Source: Latrodectus hesperus (lineage: Eukaryota; Arthropoda; Arachnida; Araneae; Theridiidae). Taken from it: a stretch of 64,000 nt of DNA. The DNA lies in NCBI GenBank assembly GCA_037975125.1, contig CM075857.1, positions 93,434,626 to 93,498,625 of the forward strand, given 5' to 3'. Below the pieces are notes generated by a model. The model ran no database searches. It saw nothing but the letters and a program-made list of their open reading frames with translations, and had not been told where the DNA came from. The position numbers and the translations under genes are program-made. Positions within the stretch are counted from its first letter, which is position 1. Each line of letters opens with the position of its first letter. Shown piece by piece: positions 39,776 to 53,888 of the stretch.

Positions 39776-41510
39776 CTACCTACATACTTAACAATTCAAT
39801 ATAATGTAATACTTTAAAGAAATTAATTCAATTCTTGCATTAATTTTGGGATACACTTTAAATGTTTTCAGCACAATAAAATGTGATATTATAACCCGTG
39901 ATTCACTCTACAGCCATCAGTTTTCTTTAGTTTGAGTTTTCGGTCATGGATATTTGCTGAGATTTTGAATGCACTTATAAGCTGTAAATTTTGGTCAAAT
40001 TACCTTCGTGCGCAAAAAGTATATCTGTAGAGCAATAAGCCAAAAAATAAAATCCGATGTTATGCATTTATATAAATATTGTACCATATTCATACTAATA
40101 TTGACTCTTCTGCATAAAATCACTAAAATCATAATAGTTTGAATAATATGTGATATTTTATGCGATATTTGCTTGGCTAAATCTTGTGAAAGGAGTCTGC
40201 ATGCCGACACAAAGCGAATTCCAAAACCAAGACTTTTTTTTATCAGGATATCCTGGCGACAAGTTCGTCAGAATGTCTTTCATTTCCATGATAAAAAAAA
40301 GCTGGTGTCAATGAGCGATGTTTGATACAATGACATCGGTATGAAAGAATAATAAGCAATTTATATGACCTTGAATGAGCTTCGCCAGGTCGACGTGTGT
40401 TTGTCGAGTGTCAAGACGATGTCACATCGCCAACCGGATTATTTTTCAGATAAATATATTTTTTTACAACGCATTTTTAGCTTGAGTGAATCAGATAATA
40501 GGCTTAAAACTGTAAAAAAAACTCATAAAATGAATCTAATATACAGCTATCATAATTTTCTCAGTTTTTACTCCACCAAAATAAAATTTAAAAATAATCA
40601 ATTTAAATAAATTGTTATAAGCGATTCTTTTGATAAACTATTATACTATGTTTATATTTTTTTAATAAAAAATAGAAGCAGTGAATTCAGGAAGTTAATT
40701 TGCAATTATTTAGAATTAATAAACAAATTGATTGAGGAAAAAAAACTTAGTAAAACTCTTTTCTCATAATTCTGAAAATTTAACAAATAGAATTTCATAG
40801 TATATTTTTAAAACTCTAAGATTTTTATTTATAAGATAATAAGATTTTATTAAAACTCTTAAGATTTTCACGTATTTTTAAAACTCTAAGATATTTTGGT
40901 TTTTTAAGATAATTAATGAAAAATAAAAAAATAATTTTACTCTCCGTTTATTTCTAATAGTTTAGTTGACTATTCACAATTCGTAAATTATATATTCCCA
41001 TTAAATGCGTGACAAAATAAATACAAATATTTGCCCAATAATTAAGAATTATAATAGAAAAATTTCCCTTAAAAGTGAAAGCAGAATTTTGCTCAAATCT
41101 TATGAATTCATAAAAATATATAATGTTCTTTACCATAAACTAACACATTTAATGAAAATTTGATAAAAATATTAAATTCACTATATCTTCCAAATGCTTG
41201 TTTTCCATCTAATTTTTTGTTAAAGTTGTAAAGTTATTCATTTAGACAATAAATTGTAAAAGGATATTGGGTGTAAGAATTGTCGGTTAAAAATTTAAAT
41301 TCTGATGACAAAAATATAATGCGTTCGATTCCCGACGCCACTAAAGATCATCATGTTGATAGATTCTATACAAGTTAGTGAACCACTCGTAATACGCGTA
41401 TTGTTATAATATAACTTCTTGGGAAAGAGTTTGTTATCTGATTGCAATTTGAAATCATAATTTCAAACCACAAATAAGAGCGATTTAATTTCTTTTTTCC
41501 ATGCTCTATG
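39776..41510. other. Gene-free AT-rich stretch
   Basis: The interval 40190-40440 is less AT-rich without any recognised content. At 41328-41345 GCGTTCGATTCCCGACGCC resembles a box B and acceptor stem, but no convincing upstream box A accompanies it. Confidence 0.45.
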
Positions 41511-41514
41511 ATCT

Positions 41515-41640
41515 AGAGATTTCGGAAACTCTTTAAGCAACCATGCCTGCGTTTGGATCGAACCCAAAACCTATTGGGTTGAAGACCAGAAAATTAAGCA
41601 TTCAGTCACTAGTTTAGCAGTGTTTTTTTTTTAATTACAC
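41515..41640 (-). repeat. Probable SINE head, family F5
   Basis: On the minus strand, CTAAACTAGTGACTGAATGC followed about 35 bp later by GGTTTTGGGTTCGATCC has the spacing and sequence of tRNA-like A and B boxes. The body that follows matches nothing else in the window. Confidence 0.5.
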
Positions 41641-41696
41641 ACATAAAGCACTTTTTTGCTATTTGCTTCACAATATGCATGAAATCCTATTACAGA

Positions 41697-41950
41697 CCAC
41701 TAACTCAACTAAGCAAACTATCTTGACAGCCCCTATGGGGCCTTGGGATGCTAAGCAAATGACCAGATTATGTGATCAGTTTAACGCGAAACCCCTACCC
41801 CCTCAGGATTTAGTTCCCAAGCATGCTTAGTACTTAGTCATCGAGCCATTGAAGTGGTAAATAGCTAGGTCGACCTTTCCCACTCCGAGAATCGAACCTG
41901 GAACATGTACCATGGACGCGCTGAAGCCAGTAGACTTCATTACTGACCAC
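41697..41950 (-). repeat. tRNA-derived SINE, family F4
   Basis: On the minus strand a tRNA-like head starts near 41950: TTGCTAGTGGTCAGTAATGA (box A-like), then CCAGGTTCGATTCTCGGAG (box B-like). It is followed by a GC-richer body containing CTAAATCCTGAGGGGGTAGG and CAAGGCCCCATAGGGGCTGT. Its body is unlike F1, F2 and F3. No target duplication was found, so the limits are approximate. Confidence 0.75.
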
Positions 41951-44900
41951 TAGCAAATAATAAATTTTCTGTCAATATGTTGCAGTTACATTAGTACAAA
42001 AATTTACAGAAATAACTTTCTTCTAAAATAAATTCGAATTAATGTCCATGTCTACAACAAATACAATATTGTTTTTATATTTACAATTGCACAGTTATAA
42101 AACAAAAACTAAAACGAACACACTTCAACATGTTAGGAATCAATCTTACAAAAAAATGAATAATAATTACTTGTGAGTACAATAAAAGAAATTATTCAGA
42201 TTGTTTATTATTCATTGTACAAAAAAGCAATCATTTAATTTATAACTAAAAATTTATCCACACTATACAATAAAAAACATGTGTGATTCAGATATTTTGA
42301 AATAATGTCAAAAACATTAATATTAATCCTTTAAATTAACACTAAACTGTTTAAAATATTTTTCTTTTAGAATATTTTACACCAAGCTAATTTTTTAATA
42401 ATCATTTCGTTTCTATTTCCGGCCAAATTTTTTAAAAAAATTTAAAATAAGTCTTTGGTGTGTATCAATGGTTAAACCACTTAAACGTGAGTTATTTCTC
42501 ATTTCGACAATTATCTATTATTGTAATTATTATTAACTAGGCAATTATATAAATCAATATAACAAATAATAATTACATTTTATTATGATTTTTTCAAGTT
42601 TAAAATAATGTTTTATTTTAAAATATAATTTATTTTATATGACCTCATAGATTCATTTTGTAAATAAATTTGCTTGTGTAATTATTATTATATTTATGCT
42701 ATTTAATTTGAAAAACTTTTGAGACTTAAGTAATAATTATCGTATTGAAATTTCACATTTAATTCTTCGTCATTCCATATTAACTAACAGTACAAGTAAA
42801 TAAATATTTTCTAATCCTACTTATATTTTTATTTTTTAGTTAATTTTTATTGATTCTGACATTCTAATATGTATTTATTTTTATTTTCCCATCCCTGTAT
42901 TTAATTTAATTTTAAAATCTGTTACAGAAACAATGAAAATCTTTTTAAATTATTATCACTTATCTTCTGGGATTAAATTCGTAAGTCATCGCAAATAAAA
43001 ATGCTTTAAAGAACATTTTTAAAAGAAAAAAATGTGATTTTTTCAAAATATAATTTTTTTAAACATAATAGATGCTTTAAAAAAAGATTTATCACAAAAT
43101 AGATAATGAATTTAATTCGATTCGAATTTTTTTATGCTTCTCTTTCTTAACTTCAGTTAATGATTTTATTTGAAAATTTTTTGTGAGCCTTTTTGTAATA
43201 AAAATGTCTCGAAAAATTTCATGTAATTTATTTGTAATAAAAAATAAACTTTTTTCCCAATTATATCTTTGATTTCCACTTATTAAACGTATTAAACGTG
43301 TTATATTTCATACAATAAAAGAGAAAAAAATTATTTTCAACTTTCTTAACTTGAGCTACAGTTTAAATGTACAGTGCTACAGTTTAAATATTTTGCATAA
43401 TAGCGTGTGAATCTTTGAAACACATTTCTGATTATAAGTAAATATGTAATATACAACAATAAATCAAATTAAAATTTGTGTTTGTAGAAATAATATTGAA
43501 TTTTTCATTTGTAATTTTCCAAATATAACCATTAGTTTATTTTATTCAAAGTTATATAAAAGAAAAGAAATGTGTACAATAATGTACTGTTTAATTGTGC
43601 AATTAATTAAATAATCTACTGTGCGTAGAATAATTTTGTTCCATTTTTTATAGAAACTATATAATTACTGAAATATTTGTAATTAGAAAAGATTTTTTTT
43701 CCATAATTGAATAAATTAAATATTATGTAATGCGAATATTTATATACTATAAGCAAAATTCTAATATAAATAATTAGATTATCAAATATTACACAAAGCT
43801 AGCAAAGTTACTCATAATGTTAATTTTTGAAACGTCAGCACGAAAATATTTCTTTCTATTAATCTCACTTTACAATGAGCTTATTTTAAAACTTAATAAC
43901 ATTAATTATCATAACTGTATACATTTTATGCTCATTGCATATTTATAGCACACGTATTTATAAAAATAGATGCATGCATTGACAGTTGTGGCATGTAATC
44001 AAGTGTCTAAAATTTTCGCCAAGATTATCCTTAAGTCATACATTCAAAAAACTACACAGAAATAAAATTTACAACTTTTACAGTTTTTGATTACGATGAT
44101 AACAAATTTAGTTTTATTTTTTGTGAGATCTTAAGCTGCTGAAAGAAACTGATTTTTATAATTTTTTTCAAGGACAAATAATAGTTATCTGTTCATTTTA
44201 AGGGACACTGTATGGTCCACCAAAAGATGTTTTTTTTTTCATATCTTTTGGTATTTTGCGTCTTCTTAATGCAGAAATACATGCCTGAACAAGGTTGTTA
44301 CAACACATATGATAATTTATGGTGCTATTAATGAGGTAAGCTATCATAAATCTTTACTAAAGTAATCATTTCAGTCGAAAACATTACGCCAAGTACATTT
44401 CTCATTCCAATAGGAATGACCTTGAAAAGATAAAAAATGAATAAATTGCTGTGCAATAATTACTATGGGATATCGAATACATTTTACACAATTATATTTA
44501 GTTTATAATTGTATAAAAATAAATCATTAAGAATAACCTACTGAAAAAAAGAAGCAGAATATTTTTTTTATCCGATTGGTTAAAATTATTTTCAAACAGT
44601 TCGATAATCAAATATAAACAAACTGATAAATTCCGAAACAAAAAACTTTTTATCACACAAATTTGATCAAAAAAATTTTTAATCCATAAAGGTAAAATAA
44701 GGTTTTTTAAAAAGTAACAATTTCAAGCTTTGTTGTTTATTTCGGAACATATAAATAAAGTAAGTTCGAGAAAGAATCGTTAGCCAGAATTAGTCAAGCT
44801 CAAAATGTACCAACCTAAAACTATTGAAAACAAATTCTTGCTTTATTATTATAAGAGTGACTACCTGTTAGTTCTTCGCAAATGTTTTTCATATTAAAAT

Positions 44901-46112
44901 GAGAATATCTTTGCAGTTTACGTCACTTTAAATCAACACAAACTTCTAAAGAGGAAACCAGTAACAGCCAGGCAGATGTGACTTATTAAACTGGAATTCA
45001 ATAAATTGTTTGTTGGTTATGAAAGCAAATCGTTTTATCTTCAGTTACGATTAATCATTAAAAAATTGTATCGATTTTTTTCATATTTAATTGAGAAAAT
45101 GCGTGAGTTACCGAATCGAAACAAAATAAATTACTTCAAGTCAACGAACGTATTTGTTTGTAATTATTACAGAAATTCATTATTATATTATTGTTATAAA
45201 TAGAAAATAATTCCCAAAAATGAGTCATTTCTTATAACTATTTCATTTATTTGTACGTTTTGTACATTAGTATCATATTATTTTTGTCATACAATATATA
45301 TTTTATTTTAATCATACATATTTAATGAGTTTATAGCAATAATTTAGTATAAAAACATTTTACATATTTTCAAATATGTTTAGCAAATGCAAATATCACT
45401 TCAACAGATTTACAATCGAGTTAAATAATGTACTAAAACTGCATGTTTTATATTTATAAAATATGCTTTAAAATGCATAAATGCCATCGGAAAGCACTAT
45501 TACCATTACTTCATTAGTAAAAACATTTAATTTTCCAATAATTAAAAATTATAAATTATTTATTCTATGGATAATAAGTATTATTATTAATGTAGTAGTA
45601 TTATTAATGTAGTATTATTATTAATGTAGTTTACTCTGATATTATGTTGTAGTTATTTAAATTATAATTTTCTTCTTTCGTAGCGCTACAAATCAGATAA
45701 AGGATTTAGTTAACTGATCAAAAATGTCACTTTAAACCTTGCTTGTGACCTTAGCTATCAGATTTTTTATTTTCAGATTTTTTATTTTATTTTTATTATT
45801 CCTTGCTTATATCACTTCACAATCTTTTTTGGAGGTTTTTCTTGTGATAGTTGGTCCAAATTTATAATTCTTTTCGAAACTTATTCCTATCGATTATTTC
45901 AATTATAGTTCAAATGAAAAAAATAGCTGAAATTTATACGTTCAAAGAAATTCTATTAAAATGGAATTTCTCATTATAAGAATGTTCTAAATAAAAATAT
46001 TTTCAAAAATGACAAAAAGTTTAGCTGCATGATAAATTGTAAAGTGCTAAACTATATCATTTTATACATTTTTTTTAATTTGTCGTATTTTAACTCAAAA
46101 ATATATATTTGT
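41951..46112. other. Gene-free AT-rich stretch
   Basis: More than 4 kb of AT-rich sequence with no supported gene, RNA or TE. A small tandem repeat of a roughly 17-bp unit containing TATTATTAATGTAGT lies at about 45589-45632. Confidence 0.55.
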
Positions 46113-46118
46113 TCCGTA

Positions 46119-47040
<922 letters not shown>

Positions 47041-49960
47041 ACTATGTATATAAATATATTAATATTATACATGTATCTATCCACATTGCAATAATAATTA
47101 TATATTTTATATAAAATAATGTTTATTATTATGTGAGATATATATACATATGCGAACGCATGCATTTTTTTATAATCCAACTAGTAAAAGCTCGATTTTG
47201 AATTACAAACTTTTAAACGATTATGAACTTTTATAATGATTATAAACCTCTTGACAAAAACCATTAATTTAATGTATTCTGTAAATTTTAATTTGTAGTA
47301 CTAATTGATTTCATATAATTTTAATTGCACTTTTTATAAATTAAAAAAACATGTTATTTTAAATAGTCAGTTGTGTTTTTTTTGTATTTGTTAACGATGT
47401 AACGAATGTACGCAATATAACGAATGAACTTTTCAAAAGTGATTATTTTAATTAAAAATTCCCTTTTTCATTAAGACGTGTAACATGTATTAGCAATATA
47501 TAACACATATTTGTATTAGGGTCTCTTAAGTCATTCGGTGCAAAATGTTTTTCTAAATGCATTAATTAGATTATCTTTTTCTATAAACTATGAAAATATA
47601 TGCTGTGATTTTTTTTAATGATTTTTACTATATTTTTTATTGGATCGTTGATATTTCTCAAGATGGTATATAATGTTTTAAATAAAACAATTAAACTAAA
47701 TAAGTTTTTAAAAGCAAACTGAAAAAAAAATTTTTTTTAAATATTATTGTTAACTATAATATTTAATCACCTTATGTACTTTTCTATGATCAAATAAACC
47801 AATGAGATCTATATAAACAAAAAAGGAATTATGTAAACTTCACTTTTTTTAACATGATTAAAAATAATAATAATTTATTAGGTAAGCTTTTTTTAATAAA
47901 TAATTAATAATTATATAGGCGAAAAATTATTTATTTATCAAATTATCCACTTTATCGTAATTAAAATTAAAAGGAGAAAGTGTGTGTTAAAGGATACTTC
48001 AATTATATAATGGTAAGTAATAAATTTTGAAAGTTCTTGTTGTCTTTTTTCAATATAACAAAGATTTTCTATAAAATTGATAGCAAAATCAATCCCAAAG
48101 GAAAAGAGAAATTTATTGATTCGATATCTATCATTTTTCTTTGAGTGGTTGATACAATAAACTTTAATTCTATAGTCATTGAAAATCAAAACATGTTATA
48201 AATGCTTCATTTACTAAATCCTAAAACATGAAATTGACTAAAATTTTAAAATAGTGAATAAAATGTTTTAAGAAATGTCATTTATATATCTATTTTATAG
48301 TGTTAACTCTTATTATATAAGAGAAATTTGTACTGCATATATACAATTATATTTTGTATTCAACTTTGATATTAAAATTTGATGATATTCAGAAAGTGAA
48401 ATTCATCGATTTAGCTGGTGAAACATCATATTTGAATAACTTTTTGTAATATTTTACTTGCTTGTATTTTACAAAGATAACTTATATTACACAATATTTA
48501 CTGACACATTTTATTTATAAAATATAGTATTTATTAAATCTCATATTAATCATTATTTATTCATTATTAATCAGTAATACAAGTGATTGTGCATTCTGTT
48601 GACCATTTTTTTAAATCCACTCTAAAACTAAGGAAATTGAATTATAATGTGTTTTATAGTTAATAATATCAAATATAGTTATGTGATTGTTTTGTAAATA
48701 ATGATTTTAGTAAAGAAATATATCCTGGCTAAAATCTTACTTTTTTGCTCAGTCAAGTACATGATTAAAAATATGTATAGGTTACCTAAGTATATATGGC
48801 CTCAGCACTGCCTAGTAGTAATACTAGAATCCAAGTACTCTTTGCAGAGAAATACTGCCTTTTATTTCAGTGACTATTGAATAACCAGAAATTGTTTTGA
48901 ATTTCCGCTTTCACCATACATTTCGGTCAGTCGATTGGCAATTTTCATGGTTTTCTCCTTTGTGACAAATAAATTCTACTTGTGCTCATAAGAGGTTTGC
49001 CAGAAAAGTAATATGTATTTGGAGATTCAAATACTTTTTATACAGCCATCAACTATTCTTTCGGGTGTATCAAAATTTTCTTCATTGTTAATAATATATA
49101 TACTATATTAAGTTCTTAAATATACCTTATTACAATTGAAGTCTCTAAACATGGCCAACAGCCTTTTAATTTTGAATTGCTTTCCAATAACATAGTCAGT
49201 CTCCCCCCCCCCAGATGAGATACTTTTATACAAACTTTCATGTCACCCGATCGCCTCCATTTAATATCAAAAGACCCACTCAAGATGACGATTAAGTTTT
49301 AAAAATAGTAAACACCTATTTTAATGACAAAATAGTAAACATCATTTATTTAATACACATATTTCCTAACTAACATGCAAATTATTTGATTTTTTTACAC
49401 TCTAAGAAAAATCCAGTAATTCATCTATATGTTGCCATACTACACAAATAAAATTAGCTTAATAAAATATTTTTTTAACGAGTTCTTTTATTCTAAAACT
49501 ATTATTTTAATTCACTATTGTTACAAACTCTCGCATTAGAACTTTTATTCACTTCCGAAAACAAAGCAAACCTAGATGTAATAAAAACTAAAAAGTTAAA
49601 TATAAAAAAGCGCACATAATGTATCATTATGTCTGTTCTAAGTTAAAGAATATATAATAACCGGTGTTCCATAAAGAATAGTATAGTCCAACAGAATTCT
49701 TCCGTTAACCAGTAGTAATCTTCGGATGAAAGGGTATGATCTATTGTCTTATAAACATTTTCTTTTAAATTTAAAATGAAATGCAAGAAAATGTTAATAC
49801 TTTCATTATATATTTTGCGATTGACGAAATCGTCTGCCGTAAAATTTATTTGACCGAATCTCTCTTTGGAATGATTCCCTTTCCGAACGAATCTATTTCA
49901 GACGACTTTTGACAGAGTTTTGAACTGACTAATGGGAAAGGTTCGACCTTTCTCATAAAA
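47041..49960. other. Gene-free AT-rich stretch
   Basis: No supported gene. A mariner-terminus-like word, AGGTTTGCCAGAAAAGTAAT, lies near 48990 without a partner. A C-run lies at 49203-49212. Confidence 0.5.
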
Positions 49961-49965
49961 TTTAG

Positions 49966-50030
49966 ATGAGAGGGAAGTTATCGTGCAGAAATACGCAGAA
50001 CTGTTTGCGCAGGGATGCTCCATTGATGAG
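49966..50030 (+). other. Candidate internal exon
   Basis: TTCGACCTTTCTCATAAAAT plus TTAG (ending 49965) could be a splice acceptor, and GATGAG/GTGAGT at 50031 is an excellent donor. The 65-nt interval is open and reads EREVIVQKYAELFAQGCSID, protein-like with mixed codon use against AT-rich flanks. No family recognised and no neighbouring exon found. Chance agreement with splice motifs is quite possible. Confidence 0.28.
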
Positions 50031-50039
50031 GTGAGTACC

Positions 50040-52140
50040 CCGAGCGTAAAATGAAATTTACCATACACGGAAAAAAGAAAATTTGTTTTTTCTTATTCAT
50101 ATCTAAATACGGCACGGTTTTTAATCAATTATTAAATTATTCATGTGAATGTAATCCGACTTATATAACATCCTTCGTGTGAGAATTAAAGAAAGGAAAA
50201 AGAGATTTCCATTTTCTCTTTTCTTTGTTTGAATTAATAATTCGTGTAAACAATAAGAGATTAATATTTTTGTTTTATTTCAGTTAGATTGCTGATTTTT
50301 TTTCCGCATTCAATTATTCTGTTTGTTACATTTATTGAATATATATTTAACAATTAAATAAAGAGATGGATTAACTTATGAACTTAAATGAAAACGGATA
50401 GTTATCATTAAGGAAATTATTTATATTTACGTATGCGATAACAAAATTACATTTACGATTTGTTTTTCTTTTTACTTTTATTTTTATTTTCGGTAATACG
50501 TTCTCTAGAATTGTGTAGTTTACTTGTGGGAATAGCAAGTTATTTTTGATTTGTTCATTTAATAATAATTACCATACAAAGATTCCATTTTAATTTATCA
50601 TCTAATCAATATTGCTATTTAATTTAATTTTTGAAAATCGAAATTCAATCATTTGTTGCTGTGATTATAATGGAAAAACACTTACGAGTTAAGAATTTAT
50701 TTAATTTTTAAAATATTTTTAATTTATTTTTTGTTACTAATTTCTAATTTTTTTTCATTAATTGTTTTAAAACTATATTTTTTTTATAAATCACTATTCA
50801 ACCAATTTTAATTATCATATGTTTTGTTTTTCTTGTTTGATTATTATTATTTTCCTAGCACATTTTTAAAAATATATCTTTCATTTGACTTTGGATGTTC
50901 GACTTGACTAGTTAAGTTGATATTTTGCACCATCATTTTTATTTGTAAAATACGCTTATATATATGTATATAAACATAGATATTTTGAAACGAAAGGCGG
51001 GGAAATGAAATTAAAAGGAAATTTTCCCGCTGTGAGAAAAAAAAATCTTAAAAATATATTGAAATTAACAGAGATGGAATTTAAGTAGATGTACACGTTA
51101 AAATAGTTAAATAAACATTTATTAAATATAGTTAACCCCAGATGAGTAAGATCTTAGAGATTTGAAACATGTGAAAGTCGTTAATCGCAAGAAAAAACTT
51201 AATGATTATATTCTTCATTATTCCCATAAAAGAACGTAGAATAAAACTAGAATATACCACTTTATACAGGAAAAAAAATCGTTAGTTTACATTAAATTCA
51301 TAAGGCTTAATAACGTCAGAAATTTGATCTGACCAAAAACTCTTAGTTATTAATTTCATTTCTGTATCGAAAAATATTGAACAATGTCCTTTTTGATTGT
51401 CTTCTGCTATCTATTTTTGCTGCTATCTATTTCTGTTCGGATGCCTCAAAAAAAAGCCAATAAATGCTTAACCGTGTTTATTTTTATTTACAATTAAGTG
51501 ACGAGATGACACCTAAATCGGCGCTCTTCTGTCAAATCCCCAGAAGAGTAATAAATGTTAAAAAAAGTTTAATACGAATGTGTAATGAGTATCGTTTTTC
51601 TAGGACAATTAAATATATATTTACAATTGGATTGCAGCGAAAATTTTAGCATTACGTCATTAAATTTTAAAGGCGTAATGAAAAATAAAACAATTTTAAA
51701 TTTCGAATCCACTCACAACAAATGCTCGTAACATGATTCAAACTATGCAAAGTAAAAAGAACAAGTATTTTCTGTTACTCTAATACCAGTTTAATTTGTC
51801 AATCAAGTACCTATCTTTATTCCATAATTTTTGCCATAATTTGGATTGAATGTAATCTATTCGGTGTAAAATGAGCCTTCTTAATACGAAGTTTTAAACA
51901 CTTTGAAAATTTCTACAATCTGATTTTCGCACTTTATAAAAACATTTTTCGTACATTGGATGTGTGGAATTGAATATTTGCATTAAATTGTGTCTGTATC
52001 TTGAGTTTTAAATGTAAGCTTTTACAAAAGCAACTTTATTGGCCCGGTTGAGAAAGGGAACATTTTCATTATCGCAAAATAGCGGGGTCTACAGCAGTCT
52101 CCAGATAAAGGTTTATCCTACTCACTAATGGTAGCTTGTT
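50040..52140. other. Gene-free AT-rich stretch
   Basis: No supported feature. The 61-codon frame at 51464-51649 has no motif. Confidence 0.55.
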
Positions 52141-52149
52141 CACGTGGTT

Positions 52150-52245
52150 GTTCGTGGCTGGTGATAGTCGTTGGCATTTCTCAAAGTTAAATGATACCTC
52201 TAGGGATGCTAGGCCAAGTTTGGGGTCTTCTGCTTGAGACAATTT
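52150..52245 (+). repeat. SINE family F3 fragment
   Basis: Short diverged match to the F3 tail: TGGCATTTCTCAAAGTTAAA, TGATACCTCTAGGGATGC and AAGTTTGGGGTCTTCTGCTT, in the same order as at 35430-35520. The head is not recognisable. Confidence 0.7.
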
Positions 52246-52502
52246 CCATAATTTCCTGCCATTAATAGGTCTTAAGCATTGAATAGAGTATTCATCATCA
52301 CATTATGTAGATAGAACATGAGATTCTGACAAATGGAATTATGATTACATTGGGTTTAGAGGCATTTGGCACAAAATGAAGCAGATATGCCTAATTCCTA
52401 ACAATAATCCAACCAACAAGAACGTAAATAAAACGTTAACTATATAAAAGTTTATATACCCAATTATAAATTCCTTCTCATATGTATTTTGGAAAAGTTC
52501 TT

Positions 52503-52682
52503 GACTTAATCCTAGATTCCGTTACGCGATGGATTTGGCGACATTAAGGACATTTTAAGATTCACAATTTTTTTTATTATGAAACGCTCACATATGCTGA
52601 TGGTTATAAATCGCAGGAAATTTGCCGTTGGCGACATTTTTTAAATCTGCGTCTAACGCGTTACGTATAATAGGATTTTACT
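52503..52682. mobile_element. 180-bp MITE with 8-bp duplication
   Basis: Flanked by a perfect AAGTTCTT repeat (52495-52502 and 52683-52690). The left end GACTTAATCCTAGATTCCGT and the right end read in reverse AGTAAAATCCTATTATACGT share AATCCTA, and both continue into TTACGCG/TAACGCG. This is an imperfect inverted repeat of about 26 bp. The word TTGGCGACATT occurs twice inside. It is too small to code. Confidence is moderate because the outer bases of the termini differ. Confidence 0.55.
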
Positions 52683-52690
52683 AAGTTCTT

Positions 52691-53040
52691 AATAAAAAAT
52701 GCTTAAGGCTTACTACAGTTCACATTTTATAACAAACTGATGCTAACAGCTCTTGTTATCAGAGCTATTATACAATTCTAAGCAAAACATCTATTAATAA
52801 ATCATATTCTATTCAAATTTACAAACTGATAATTCTTTAACTATTGTTTTCTAACGACCTATGCCAGCTGGTAACTATTTCACGTCTGGGTGTGCCATAA
52901 CAAGTTTAAAACGCGTTAATTCATAGTTTATTCTGAATGCATGTCTAACAAGCTGTTAAAATAAGTTCAATATTTGTCTGTTCAGTCGTGACCGTCGACA
53001 TAGATTGGTAGTTATTAAAAATAACCTTTTCTTTTCTCCT
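52691..53040. other. Unique AT-rich spacer
   Basis: No recognised element. Confidence 0.5.
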
Positions 53041-53043
53041 CAG

Positions 53044-53235
53044 CATGAAGCGAAATTATTTCACATTCTGCAGGGTTCATTCCTCATTGATAAGCAACTG
53101 GGAGTCGGAACACTTCTAAGATCGAAGAAAAAAAGTGGAACTCTGATATTCTATAATTGTTCGAATATGTTTGCCTATTTATGTATCGCCATTTTATCTA
53201 TCGAGCCGAAAGAATTTACTCTACCCTCAGAATAA
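53044..53235 (+). other. Candidate terminal exon
   Basis: AACCTTTTCTTTTCTCCTCAG ends at 53043 and is an excellent 3' splice-site match. It is followed by an open frame of 63 codons to TAA at 53235, reading HEAKLFHILQGSFLIDKQLG and onward, with a hydrophobic stretch near the middle. No family recognised. It may be a real last exon or chance. Confidence 0.22.
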
Positions 53236-53690
53236 CAAACTACTTCCTGAAAAGTATTCGTGCATAACATCATCCTTGACACTGATTTTCAACATGATTT
53301 TAATAGCTGAATAATTATATAGTTTATACATATATGTATTTTAAGTAATTAATACAGAACACACAGAAATTATAGCATTCCTCTGAAAAAAAGCTGTACT
53401 GCCAGAATAAATTATTCAAAAAACTTTGATATCAGGTTATAATCATGTATTTAGTTTTAAAATATATGCACTAATTCGGTTATAAATTGTTTCTGTTAAC
53501 TGTTAAGAAACCAATTTGATTGTAATTCAAATTAAATGGAATGTAGAATCATTGGTTATTTTTCATGAACAATCGCTTAAAAATAATAAATTTAAATAGC
53601 AACTAAATTAAATAGCAATTGTTTCATGTTTTTTAAGTAACCAAAATATTTTCCGCTTATTAGAATTTCCCACTTGTCAGCATTACAAAG
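53236..53690. other. Gene-free AT-rich stretch
   Basis: No supported feature. Confidence 0.55.
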
Positions 53691-53754
53691 ATCTGAAATG
53701 ATGGCATTTTATGGAATGGGGCACCTAATGGATGTACCATTGCGACCCGAAAGT

Positions 53755-53888
53755 GAATGGGTCTTCGTAATTTAGAAGCAGACACCAAGCAGGAAACTCC
53801 CAGATTCGGCCAGCCACCCCGAGACATATAATTTCACATGGTGGACATTGCCACCTAGACATATTCAACCTGCCAGCCCACCCACCCC
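53755..53888 (-). repeat. SINE family F3 tail, minus strand
   Basis: On the minus strand: GTGGCAATGTCCACCATGTG, ATATGTCTCGGGGTGGCTGG, TTCCTGCTTGGTGTCTGCTT and CTAAATTACGAAGAC, collinear with the F3 tail at 46250-46350. It immediately follows the purine-rich end of the LINE fragment on the same strand. Confidence 0.75.

Noticed and set aside
48985..49010. Mariner-terminus-like AGGTTTGCCAGAAAAGTAAT
   Set aside because: No partner terminus and no transposase motif on either side. A single short resemblance is not enough.
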